A DNA stretch of 6,796 bases from JBMSHD01 sp049416425 (GCA_049416425.1 JBMSHD010000108.1:1-6796); one strand, 5' to 3'. Shown: positions 1-6,614, counted from the stretch's first letter. Program-made: numbers and translations. The notes: generated by a model from the sequence alone, not told the origin.

Positions 1-96
1 GCTGTTATCAGCATAAAAATAAAGCACACTAAGGCAGTTTTTCAAGCTCAAAAAGATCATGTGATGTGCTTCTGCATACTACAGGACTACAGGACA

Positions 97-380
97 TTAG
101 ACCATTTTGAATACCTGCCTTTGATGTAGAAGACTTCAGATCACTGGAATAGCAGTCCCTTTATAGGCAATGCTGATCACCAAATAGTTGATGTGAATCC
201 TGCTAAATTTCCAATTGGTTCTATCCATGCATAAATAGAGCTACTTTCCTTTAAGTTGAAATATATCAAAGAGCACAAGAGCTGTTCCGGATTCATGTTA
301 AGTCTTTCAAGAAATCGTTGCAGCCTCTCTTTTTTCGTTTCTGTGTGAAACGTGATGGCAACTTTTTTCTCATTTGGTAT
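97..380 (-). pseudogene. Degenerate IS4-type transposase remnant
   Basis: Read on the minus strand, this stretch encodes broken pieces of a DDE transposase of the IS4 group. From about 380 to 265 one frame gives a helical segment containing KKERLQRFLERL, as in the region before the first catalytic Asp of these enzymes. After a frame change, 228 down to 97 reads MDRTNWKF, then INYLVISIAYKGTAIPV, then SLLHQR. That is the family's core strand around the first catalytic Asp (codon at 223-225). A TGA at 136-138 stands where the family normally has Trp, and a TAA lies at 97-99. The N-terminal start and the rest of the catalytic domain are not recognisable, and 1-96 shows no clear homology. The gene is therefore dead through at least one frameshift and two stops. 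Family assignment is from motif recall, so the exact IS name is unknown. Confidence 0.72.
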
Positions 381-383
381 GAA

Positions 384-417
384 ATATCATATTTCCGTAA
401 CATTAGTTAGTTATAGT
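384..417 (+). promoter_or_regulatory. Probable PhoB-dependent promoter (Pho box plus -10) of the alkaline phosphatase gene
   Basis: Positions 384-401 (ATATCATATTTCCGTAAC) match the E. coli Pho box consensus CTGTCATAWAWCTGTCAY at 13 of 18 positions. Exactly 10 bases later comes TATAGT (412-417), a near-consensus -10. There is no good -35, as expected when PhoB replaces it. E. coli phoA has the same layout: Pho box, 10-base gap, TATAGT. Transcription would begin near 424, leaving a short leader before the ribosome binding site. The match is by eye, and binding by PhoB is inference. Confidence 0.6.
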
Positions 418-447
418 CATGATGAAAATTAATTAAAGGAGTAAGTA

Positions 448-1869
448 ATGAAAAAATTAAGCATGAGTTTTTGTCTAATTTTTGGTATTTATAGTGTTGG
501 CTATGGAGAGAACTGGAATGGAAGAGCACAACAGCAATTGCAAAACGCAAAGCTTTATTCGCAAATTGATCAAAAAGCTAAAAATGTTATTTTGATGATT
601 GGGGATGGAATGTCTGTAGCAACCATTACTGCTGCCAGAATTTATGATGGGCAGCTACAGGAAAAAAAAGGTGAGTCACATAAACTCGCTTTAGAGAACT
701 TACCATATATGGCAATGTCAAAAACCTATTCCGCCAATATGCAAACGACAGATTCCGCAGCAGCTGCAACAGCAATAATGACAGGAGTAAAAACCAATAA
801 TGGCATTATTGCTGGGTCTGATATGGTGAAATTAGGAGCCTGTTCAACTCTCATAGACAATAAAGCACAAACTTTATTTGAAATTGCTGCAAAAAAAGGG
901 TTGTCTGTTGGCATAGTGACCACAACAAGATTAACGCATGCCACTCCAGCGGCAAGTTATGCACATTCGGCAGACAGAGACTGGGAGTCAGATCAGGATA
1001 TGCCAGACTCAGCAAAACAAGAAGGTTGTACGGATATTGCCAGGCAGTTTGTTGAATTTAACAAAGGCAAAGGCATAAATGTCGCTTTAGGCGGAGGTGA
1101 GTCAAAGTTTCGATTGAAAAGCTCAGGTGGTCAGCGTAGTGATGAGGACTTAATTCAACGTTGGCAGATGAGTTATCCTGAAGGTGTTTATGTTGAAACA
1201 AAAGCACAGCTGGAAAATATTAACAACAATACCAAGCATTTATTTGGCTTGTTCTCAAATGATCATATGCCTTATGTACTTGAAAAAGAAGCTGTACAAA
1301 ATCGTCCAAGTCTTGCACAAATGACAAAGAAGGCAATTGAAGTACTCTCCAACAATAAAAATGGTTATATTCTAATCGTTGAAGGTGGCAGAATTGATCA
1401 TGCTCACCATGCCAATTTAGCCAAATATGCCTTAGCTGAAACTATTGCCTTTGATGATGCCGTCGACGTTGCCAAGACGATGACTGATGCTAAAGAAACC
1501 CTACTCATTGTTACTGCGGATCATTCTCAGGCAATGGCGATGAGCGGTTATGCAAAGAGAGGAAATCCTATTCTTGGTGTTGCCGAACAAAAAGACAATA
1601 ATGGCAATGCTTATACCACTCTCACTTATACAACAGGATCTGGTGATGGCACACATCCCGACGGTCTGAATAATAAGACCGCTCAAAATGATGACTACAG
1701 GCAAAAAGCCAATATTCCTTTGGGAAGCGCCACACATTCCGGCGAAGATGTCGTGATCTTAGCACAAGGACCAGGTGCTTCATTATTTCAAGGTATTGTC
1801 GAAAACTACTTTATTTTTCATGTCATTAATGAAGCTTTGGGCTTTACACCTGAAAGCAGAGCCGTTTGA
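448..1869 (+). CDS. Secreted alkaline phosphatase (PhoA family, animal-like type)
   Basis: Metal-dependent phosphomonoesterase that releases phosphate from organic esters outside the cytoplasm. The ATG follows AAAGGAG at a 6-base gap. Residues 1-20 form a Sec signal peptide (KK, then a hydrophobic run). Visible catalytic residues are D53 (IGDGM), nucleophile S103 (TTDSAAAATA), H164 and T166 (THATPAA), R177, E312, D317, H318 and H321 (VEGGRIDHAHH), D358 and H359 (TADHS), and H430 (THSGEDV). The complete two-zinc plus third-metal set is present. H164 and H318 occupy the places of D153 and K328 in E. coli PhoA, as in vertebrate enzymes. C132 and C194 have the same 62-residue spacing as the placental enzyme's C121-C183 disulfide. 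The 473-residue length is normal for the family. It is monocistronic, with a PhoB-type promoter upstream and an insertion-sequence relic on each side. No convincing terminator follows. Family assignment is very secure; the physiological substrate is unknown. Confidence 0.95.
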   Translation: MKKLSMSFCLIFGIYSVGYGENWNGRAQQQLQNAKLYSQIDQKAKNVILMIGDGMSVATITAARIYDGQLQEKKGESHKLALENLPYMAMSKTYSANMQTTDSAAAATAIMTGVKTNNGIIAGSDMVKLGACSTLIDNKAQTLFEIAAKKGLSVGIVTTTRLTHATPAASYAHSADRDWESDQDMPDSAKQEGCTDIARQFVEFNKGKGINVALGGGESKFRLKSSGGQRSDEDLIQRWQMSYPEGVYVETKAQLENINNNTKHLFGLFSNDHMPYVLEKEAVQNRPSLAQMTKKAIEVLSNNKNGYILIVEGGRIDHAHHANLAKYALAETIAFDDAVDVAKTMTDAKETLLIVTADHSQAMAMSGYAKRGNPILGVAEQKDNNGNAYTTLTYTTGSGDGTHPDGLNNKTAQNDDYRQKANIPLGSATHSGEDVVILAQGPGASLFQGIVENYFIFHVINEALGFTPESRAV

Positions 1870-1929
1870 TTACTTTTGTAATTGACTGCAAACCTCACTT
1901 AGTATAATTTTTTCATCTTCCAGTGATTC

Positions 1930-2208
1930 ATGGCACCGTCCACTTAATTTCCTCATAGCAGCTTATCTTAGGGATGTGTCTGAAATAAATTCCTTTTTCC
2001 TTGCAAAGCATGACCAGGTGCAACAATCGTCATCATCGTGAGAGTGGTAAAGATCAGCGTAAGCCAACGGATAAATGGCATGTGGATGAGATGAACATCA
2101 ACGTAAATGGGGAGCGTTTTGTTCTCTGAAGAGCTATGGATTCTGATGGGTTGGAGTTAGAACTAAGGCTATTATTGTCATTTGCAAAAGTTAAGTTGAC
2201 GGTGCCAT
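1930..2208. mobile_element. 279-bp IS6-type remnant with terminal inverted repeats
   Basis: The left end ATGGCACCGTCCACTTAA (1930-1947) and the right end TTAAGTTGACGGTGCCAT (2191-2208) are inverted repeats matching at 17 of 18 positions. Between them lies a fragment of an IS6-type transposase. An intact IS6-family element is usually about 0.7-0.9 kb, so most of the interior is deleted while both ends survive. The bases just outside the ends do not form an 8-bp target duplication, so either the insertion is old or the ends come from two copies. It could in principle still be mobilised in trans like a MITE, because both ends remain. Confidence 0.65.
2015..2178 (+). pseudogene. IS6-type transposase fragment
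   Basis: The plus-strand frame through 2015-2178 reads QRKPTDKWHVDEM, then NINVNGERFVL, a TGA stop, then RAMDSDGLELEL. This matches the IS6-type pattern DKWHxDEM...G...LWRAxDxDGxxLE around the first catalytic Asp (the D of VDEM). The TGA at 2128-2130 falls exactly where the family has TGG (Trp), so it is a nonsense mutation. The N-terminal DNA-binding part and the C-terminal half, with the other two catalytic acidic residues, are missing. The fragment runs directly into the right inverted repeat of the element. It is non-functional. Confidence 0.7.
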
Positions 2209-2234
2209 AAGACATTACAAAACATCAAACTAGG

Positions 2235-2263
2235 CTAAATCCCTTTAAAATTAAGGCTTTTAG
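2235..2263 (-). terminator. Weak candidate terminator after the tRNA operon
   Basis: About 30 bases past tRNA-Leu on the minus strand, CTAAA and TTTAG pair across an inner CCTT/AAGG stem with a 7-base loop and an AG/GA internal loop. The T-rich tract that follows is poor, so this is only a possible end of the tRNA transcript. No better candidate is visible before the IS remnant. Confidence 0.25.
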
Positions 2264-2294
2264 GTAACTTATGAAACTTAATGAAATAAAATAG

Positions 2295-2379
2295 TGGTGC
2301 GGACGGGGAGACTCGAACTCCCACACCTCTCGGCGCTGGAACCTAAATCCAGTGCGTCTACCAATTTCGCCACGTCCGC
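2295..2379 (-). tRNA. tRNA-Leu (UAG anticodon)
   Basis: An 85-nt class II tRNA with encoded CCA (2295-2297). The acceptor stem GCGGACG pairs with CGTCCGC. The anticodon stem CTGGA/TCCAG holds the loop TTTAGGT, giving anticodon UAG (plus-strand 2343-2345). A long variable arm (CGCCGAGAGGTG) and a T-arm with GTTCGAGTC are present. It is the last gene of the five-tRNA operon and closely resembles E. coli tRNA-Leu(UAG). Confidence 0.97.
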
Positions 2380-2385
2380 AAATAC

Positions 2386-2462
2386 TGGGGTGAATGATGG
2401 GACTTGAACCCACGACAACCGGAATCACAATCCGGGGCTCTACCAACTGAGCTACATCCACC
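2386..2462 (-). tRNA. tRNA-His (GUG anticodon)
   Basis: A 77-nt tRNA with encoded CCA (2386-2388). The anticodon loop TTGTGAT gives GUG (plus-strand 2426-2428). An extra 5' G at 2462 faces C73, which is the G-1 identity element of tRNA-His. The acceptor GTGGATG pairs with CATTCAC with one G-U. The next tRNA downstream in the transcript is Leu, six bases away. Its 5' end and leader are partly repeated at 2604-2632. Confidence 0.97.
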
Positions 2463-2471
2463 ATAAATTCT
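2443..2471. repeat. Direct repeat copy 1: tRNA-His 5' end plus leader
   Basis: This 29-bp segment covers the first 20 bases of tRNA-His, including G-1, and 9 bases of upstream leader. It recurs at 2604-2632 with 27 of 29 identities, an offset of exactly 161 bp. This copy is the functional one because it belongs to the complete tRNA. Confidence 0.85.
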
Positions 2472-2603
2472 AACCTTACAGCTCAGTTGCTAGAGCTGCT
2501 TTTTCTAAGCTCGGCTCTTGCCTTGCTAAGAAAAACGGTGCGACGCTATCCGTGCTCTGCCCGTTCAATCTAAAACTGCGTTGCAGTTTCTATACGATCT
2601 CAC
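2472..2603. other. Structured non-coding insert inside the tRNA operon
   Basis: This 132-bp spacer is unusually long for the cluster, where the other gaps are 4 to 31 bases. It holds three stem-loops. The first is CAGCTC/GAGCTG (2479-2498), which looks like a tRNA D-arm on the plus strand and is followed by CTTTTT. The second is TTTTTCTAAGC/GCTAAGAAAAA (2500-2535, one mismatch). The third is AAACTGC/GCAGTTT (2573-2589). CAGCTCAGTTG at 2479-2489 recurs inverted at 2605-2615, so the insert is bounded by D-arm-like inverted repeats. No coding sequence is visible. It could be a small mobile or palindromic repeat, or debris of a duplicated tRNA; I do not recognise it. Confidence 0.5.
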
Positions 2604-2632
2604 CCAACTGAGCTGCATCCACCATAAACTCT
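2604..2632. repeat. Direct repeat copy 2: truncated tRNA-His 5' fragment
   Basis: A partner of 2443-2471 with two differences in 29 bases. It reproduces the 5' part of tRNA-His through the start of the D-arm plus leader, then diverges, so it cannot make a tRNA. It sits two bases downstream of tRNA-Arg in the transcript, where the His gene would be expected to start. It therefore looks like the original 5' end separated from the gene by the insert, or like a partial tandem duplicate. Confidence 0.8.
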
Positions 2633-2634
2633 TA

Positions 2635-2711
2635 TGGTACGCCCGGCAGGATTCGAACCTGCTACCCTCGGCTTAGAAGGCCGATGCTCTATCCAGATGA
2701 GCTACGGGCGC
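2635..2711 (-). tRNA. tRNA-Arg (UCU anticodon)
   Basis: A 77-nt tRNA with encoded CCA (2635-2637). The acceptor GCGCCCG pairs with CGGGCGT, with a G-U at the first pair. The anticodon stem TCGGC/GCCGA encloses CTTCTAA, giving UCU (plus-strand 2675-2677), which reads AGA and AGG codons. The T-arm carries GGTTCGAATCC. It is third in the operon. Confidence 0.96.
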
Positions 2712-2742
2712 ATTTTCAATCCGCCTGATGACGGTATTAAAA

Positions 2743-2819
<77 letters not shown>

Positions 2820-2823
2820 CTGA

Positions 2824-2899
<76 letters not shown>

Positions 2900-2909
2900 A
2901 ACGCTGCTT

Positions 2910-2938
2910 ATTAAAACGGATTTGGCGATTTTGGTCAA
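2910..2938 (-). promoter_or_regulatory. Sigma-70 promoter of the tRNA operon
   Basis: On the minus strand TTGACC (2933-2938) is followed after exactly 17 bases by TTTAAT (2910-2915), 10 bases before tRNA-Phe. Transcription would start near 2903. The discriminator just after the -10 (AAGCAGCG) contains G and C, as is common in stringently controlled stable-RNA promoters. An AT-rich tract lies upstream of the -35 and could act as an UP element. Confidence 0.8.
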
Positions 2939-3061
2939 GTATTTTTTCATACAATTTCATAAAATTATGCTGATATCATTCATATTGAATGCAATGTGAA
3001 CATTTCTGCCTTTCTGTTGTACAATACAATCCCAAGCTCTCAACTCTTGCCTTTCAGAAAC

Positions 3062-3084
3062 AAAAACAGGCATGCGCCTGTTTT
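3062..3084 (-). terminator. Intrinsic terminator of cadBA
   Basis: On the minus strand a perfect 9-bp stem AAAACAGGC/GCCTGTTTT with loop GCAT ends in a T run, 20 bases after the cadA stop. The T run continues past the stem (TTTTTG), as in Rho-independent terminators. Because the arms are A- and T-flanked it could work in both directions, insulating cadA from the tRNA promoter region. Confidence 0.85.
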
Positions 3085-3104
3085 CAATGGAGAGACAAAA
3101 AGGC

Positions 3105-5246
3105 TTATTTCAATACCTTGACATAAAGCGTGCCATCTTCCTCGGCTTCAACGCCATGAATGTCACTGCCAAAACCCGGTAAAGTCTTGCCGATATCTTC
3201 AAGCATCAACAGAAAATCAAGAATAACCCTTGAGTCTTTATGAATACGCTCACCAGGCATAATCACAGGAATTCCTGGAGGATATGGCAAAATCATCACC
3301 GCCGAGGTATGCCCCTCTAGCTGCTCCAAAGGAATCTTCTGCGTCTGCCCTTTAACCAGTTTCTGATAGGCGCGGTGCGGATTCATCACAAATTCGGGAA
3401 GATGATCAAAAGCATGATACATCACATCGGGAAGATTATGTTTTGAGATAACCTGATGCAAAATCCTGCTTATCTCCTGAATGGTCTTGCCCTTATAAAA
3501 GACGGGGTCGGCGTCATAAATGGATGGCAGCATCTGTTTTATCGTCAAATCCTGGTCAAAAAACTGCTTAAATTTATTGAGCACGGTAACCAGCTTCATC
3601 GATTTTGCCTTGGTAATACCCATGCTGAATAAAAACAACATGGAATAAGGTCCCGTTTTCTCGACGATAATACCATGATCCTCCAGAAACTGTGCCACAA
3701 TACTGGCAGGAATACCAAACGCCTGCAATTTTCCATTCTCAATCCCAGGAAGCAGCACGGTCACCTTCACGGGATCAAGATAAAGATAATCATCCTCTAT
3801 CTGATTGAAACCATGCCATGATGACTTTTTATCGAGCGGCCAGGCCTTGGTTTTACTGATATTCTCCGGTTGCCAGATATCATAAAACCAGCTTGATGAT
3901 TCTTTTCTAAGTTGCACGATTTCCTTACGAAAATCAACAGCGAGATTGATACACTCCTGAATAATGCTGTGCCCCAGCTTCCCCTGCATCATCGCCGCCG
4001 ACACTTCGCAGCTTGCCACAATTGGATAAAATGGAGACGTTGACGTATGCATCATGAAGCTCTCATTTAAACGCTCATCATCAAAACTGCCTCTGACATG
4101 AACCATGGAAGCCTGAGAAAAAGCCGACAACAGTTTGTGCGTTGACTGTGTTTCAAACACCGCATGATTCGGTTTAATATGGCTAAGCCCCATGCCATAT
4201 TTACCTCTATATATCGGATGAAAATTGGTATAGGGCACCCAGGCACTATCAAAATGAAGCGTGATCACATCGAGTGCCTCATGAATCTTATTAACATTAT
4301 AAAAAATGCCATCATATGTGGAATTCGTCACCACAGCATAGACTGGCCACGACTTTGCCACAGGGTGTTCATTGAGCTTCTGTTCAATATTTTTTCGATC
4401 AAACTCTGACAGTGGAATACCTCCCAAAATACCATAGGCATTGCGAGTCGGTTTCAGATACACAGGGTTAGCATCCACCATCATCATCAGATGTGTCAGT
4501 GATTTATGACAATTTCTATCCACAAGAATCGTATCACCATCAGCCACTGCATACATGCCAACGATTTTGTTTGCCGTCGAGGTACCATTGGTAACGATCA
4601 GTGACCGATCGCTACCAAAAACATTGGCAATATATTTCTCCGCTGCCAGATGGGGGCCCGAATGATCCAAAAGGCTGCCGAGCTCCGACATCGAAATAGA
4701 GATATCTGTTTTAAATACGTTCTCACCATAATAGTCATAAAATACCGTCCCTACCGGTGATTTCTGAAAACCATAACCCTGCTGATGACCAGGTGTACAA
4801 AAGGAGTAGTTATTTTCACTGGCATAGTGCATCAAGGCTTGCGTAAAAGGCGGAGTAATATGACAGTAATAGTTGTCAATCGCTTTTAGAATTCTTTCCA
4901 CGCCATCATGCAGTAAAGCCGCATCATACTGCAGAAAATCAAGATTTAAATCAAAGTCCTTGAGCTTAAGATCGACATCGGCATGACCATCGCCTCCGGT
5001 TGCAAATATCGGCAAATCAGGGTTATATTCGGAAATTTTATACAAAGCAGACAAATCGAAATGATTCCAGTCTAAAATCACACAACAAACACGCGCGTTT
5101 GATTTTAAAATATCGGCGGCCGAGTCCAGATCTTTGACTGGAATGGAATGATAACCATCCTCAATGAGCCTCGTCTCGACTCCTTCAAGCAGATTTAATT
5201 TAAACCGACTCAGTTTTTCACTGTAAATAAATAAAATATAACGCAT
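3105..5246 (-). CDS. cadA: Lysine decarboxylase, inducible CadA/LdcI type
   Basis: PLP-dependent cytoplasmic enzyme converting lysine to cadaverine and CO2 with uptake of a proton. At 713 residues it matches E. coli CadA (715) and aligns along its whole length. Layout: N-terminal wing domain (about 1-130), linker with FCTPGH (149-154), fold-type I PLP core (about 185-420) with NGTSTANK, HFDSAW (D333) and Schiff-base lysine K371 in QSTHKLL, then a C-terminal domain ending YVKVLK. The start has AAGGAG at an 8-base gap, lying inside the last codons and stop of cadB, so translation is probably coupled. The E. coli ppGpp pocket residues R97, R206, K417 and R565 correspond to D99, N208, Q421 and T568. 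This suggests that the enzyme is not inhibited by ppGpp. Ornithine or arginine decarboxylase is unlikely given the close CadA match and the CadB partner. A terminator follows at 3062. Confidence 0.95.
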   Translation of the reverse strand: MRYILFIYSEKLSRFKLNLLEGVETRLIEDGYHSIPVKDLDSAADILKSNARVCCVILDWNHFDLSALYKISEYNPDLPIFATGGDGHADVDLKLKDFDLNLDFLQYDAALLHDGVERILKAIDNYYCHITPPFTQALMHYASENNYSFCTPGHQQGYGFQKSPVGTVFYDYYGENVFKTDISISMSELGSLLDHSGPHLAAEKYIANVFGSDRSLIVTNGTSTANKIVGMYAVADGDTILVDRNCHKSLTHLMMMVDANPVYLKPTRNAYGILGGIPLSEFDRKNIEQKLNEHPVAKSWPVYAVVTNSTYDGIFYNVNKIHEALDVITLHFDSAWVPYTNFHPIYRGKYGMGLSHIKPNHAVFETQSTHKLLSAFSQASMVHVRGSFDDERLNESFMMHTSTSPFYPIVASCEVSAAMMQGKLGHSIIQECINLAVDFRKEIVQLRKESSSWFYDIWQPENISKTKAWPLDKKSSWHGFNQIEDDYLYLDPVKVTVLLPGIENGKLQAFGIPASIVAQFLEDHGIIVEKTGPYSMLFLFSMGITKAKSMKLVTVLNKFKQFFDQDLTIKQMLPSIYDADPVFYKGKTIQEISRILHQVISKHNLPDVMYHAFDHLPEFVMNPHRAYQKLVKGQTQKIPLEQLEGHTSAVMILPYPPGIPVIMPGERIHKDSRVILDFLLMLEDIGKTLPGFGSDIHGVEAEEDGTLYVKVLK

Positions 5247-5251
5247 TGTTA

Positions 5252-6595
5252 CTACTCCTTGTCTTCATGATTTTTAATTTCCCAGCGATGAATATCGCGA
5301 TAGATTCGTTTTTCGAAATCTTCTCTGTCTTTTCTGACATAAAATATCAGTGTTGCCAAAGCCACAATCGTCACCCCAACCAAGGCATAATCTTCAGCGC
5401 CAACATAGGCGGCAAAACAGAAAATCATAGCCACCACAGCGGTTACCGTAATCATGAAATGCTTTACAGGATGAGAGACAACATCAATCATATTGATCGC
5501 CGAATAAAAGTAAGGCAAAATCGTCATCAACACAGCAATTGAAATGACTTGACCAAATAGATCCGCCGTTGAGTGGGAACCGATCATAACCAAAAGCATC
5601 AGCAGACTCATGCCAATCGATGTCAGGATCAATCCTTTGACCGGAGTATTGTTATCATTAAGCTCACCGAAGATTTTTGGCAAGGTACCATCATGTGCGG
5701 CTCTGGCGCCGGCCTGTGCAGTCAGCATCATCCAGGAACTCAATGAAGTCAGACAGGCAAAAGCAATGATCGCCGAGACGATTGGCGCCGTCCACGAGCC
5801 AAACATAAAACTTGATACCAGCGAGAACGGCGCATCCGATTTTGCCATCGTAGTATGAGAGATCATGCCAGAGATCGCCGTACAAGACAGAAAATAAACC
5901 AAAGCGGCAACGGCTACCCCAATCATGGTCGCCTTAGGAATTGTTTTTGAGGGATTGCTGACAAGATTCGAGTTAACAGCCGCGCTCTCAACGCCAATAA
6001 AACTCCAGATACACAACAGCACACCACTAAAAATCGCGTGCATATCCGAGCTTTTGGTCACATTCCAGTTTTCAACAAAGAGATCCGGTTTCAGATAAAA
6101 CCAGCCGATAATCCCGGTTAAAACCACCGGTATGAGCAGCAATACCACACCTATTGTCACCAATCGACCGATCCATTTAGCCCCCAGCAGATTGATCGCA
6201 GTAAATACCCAAATCGCGATGATAGTAGCGATTCCGGCGACCACGGGATTATTAAGAATAGAAAAAAAAGTCGACAGGTAAGCGATACCGGTAATGGCAA
6301 TGGCCAGATTTCCAATCCAGTTGGCATTAAAATATAATACCCCCGTTTGGAATCCCAGGATAGGAGCAACTTCCCCGGCATAGGCCACAGGCCCCCCTTC
6401 TTGCGGATTCGTCGCCCCAAGATGAGCATAGACATAGGCCAAAGCGATGGCTCCGAGTGAGGCGATAATCCAGCTAAACAGTGTAATTGAACCAATAGAA
6501 GCCAGGTTTGCCGGCAACAGCGCAATGCCTGAGCCCATCATATTGCCTGCCACAATGGCCGAACAGGCAACAAGCCCTATTTTTTTCTGACTCAT
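5252..6595 (-). CDS. cadB: Lysine/cadaverine antiporter CadB
   Basis: Inner-membrane APC-superfamily exchanger that takes up lysine and expels cadaverine, partner of CadA in acid resistance. The chosen start gives 447 residues (E. coli CadB: 444) and has AAGGAG six bases upstream. An in-frame TTG start at 6655 would add 20 residues that match nothing in CadB. About 12 hydrophobic segments are visible. Conserved stretches are GNMMGSGIALLPANLASIG (18-35), GGPVAYAGE (67-75), ANWIGNLAI (91-99), GVESAAV (201-207) and CLTSLSSWMM (281-290). E75, E203 and D302 align with E76, E204 and D303, reported as important in E. coli CadB. E. coli Y90 and W41 are Phe here (F89, F40). The hydrophilic C-terminal tail is charged. 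Only five bases separate it from cadA, giving the E. coli gene order cadB-cadA. A cadC regulator is not within the window. Confidence 0.94.
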   Translation of the reverse strand: MSQKKIGLVACSAIVAGNMMGSGIALLPANLASIGSITLFSWIIASLGAIALAYVYAHLGATNPQEGGPVAYAGEVAPILGFQTGVLYFNANWIGNLAIAITGIAYLSTFFSILNNPVVAGIATIIAIWVFTAINLLGAKWIGRLVTIGVVLLLIPVVLTGIIGWFYLKPDLFVENWNVTKSSDMHAIFSGVLLCIWSFIGVESAAVNSNLVSNPSKTIPKATMIGVAVAALVYFLSCTAISGMISHTTMAKSDAPFSLVSSFMFGSWTAPIVSAIIAFACLTSLSSWMMLTAQAGARAAHDGTLPKIFGELNDNNTPVKGLILTSIGMSLLMLLVMIGSHSTADLFGQVISIAVLMTILPYFYSAINMIDVVSHPVKHFMITVTAVVAMIFCFAAYVGAEDYALVGVTIVALATLIFYVRKDREDFEKRIYRDIHRWEIKNHEDKE

Positions 6596-6614
6596 AAGAT
6601 GCTCCTTGTTACGA

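Noticed and set aside
78..95. Tandem ACTACAGG twice
   Set aside because: Only two copies inside a decaying pseudogene; probably a small replication slip.
1..129. Plus-strand frame open for 42 codons from the window edge
   Set aside because: No recognisable motif, and the opposite strand carries the transposase relic over its right end.
726..944. Minus-strand open frame inside the phosphatase gene
   Set aside because: Antisense shadow of a gene with clear catalytic motifs; no start signal or homology.
1866..1880. ATTAC-TTTT-GTAAT hairpin just after the phosphatase
   Set aside because: A five-pair AT stem without a T run is too weak to call a terminator.
1922..2216. Target-site duplication around the IS6-type remnant
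   Set aside because: The 8 bases outside each end differ, so no duplication can be claimed.
2225..2464. Open frame of 79 codons on the minus strand across tRNA-Leu and tRNA-His
   Set aside because: It lies on top of two complete tRNA genes; translated tRNA clusters commonly give such frames.
2977..3029. Small dyads CATTC/GAATG and TTGTA/TACAA between the tRNA promoter and the cadA terminator
   Set aside because: Five-base arms in AT-rich sequence are expected by chance; nothing else is seen between 2939 and 3061.
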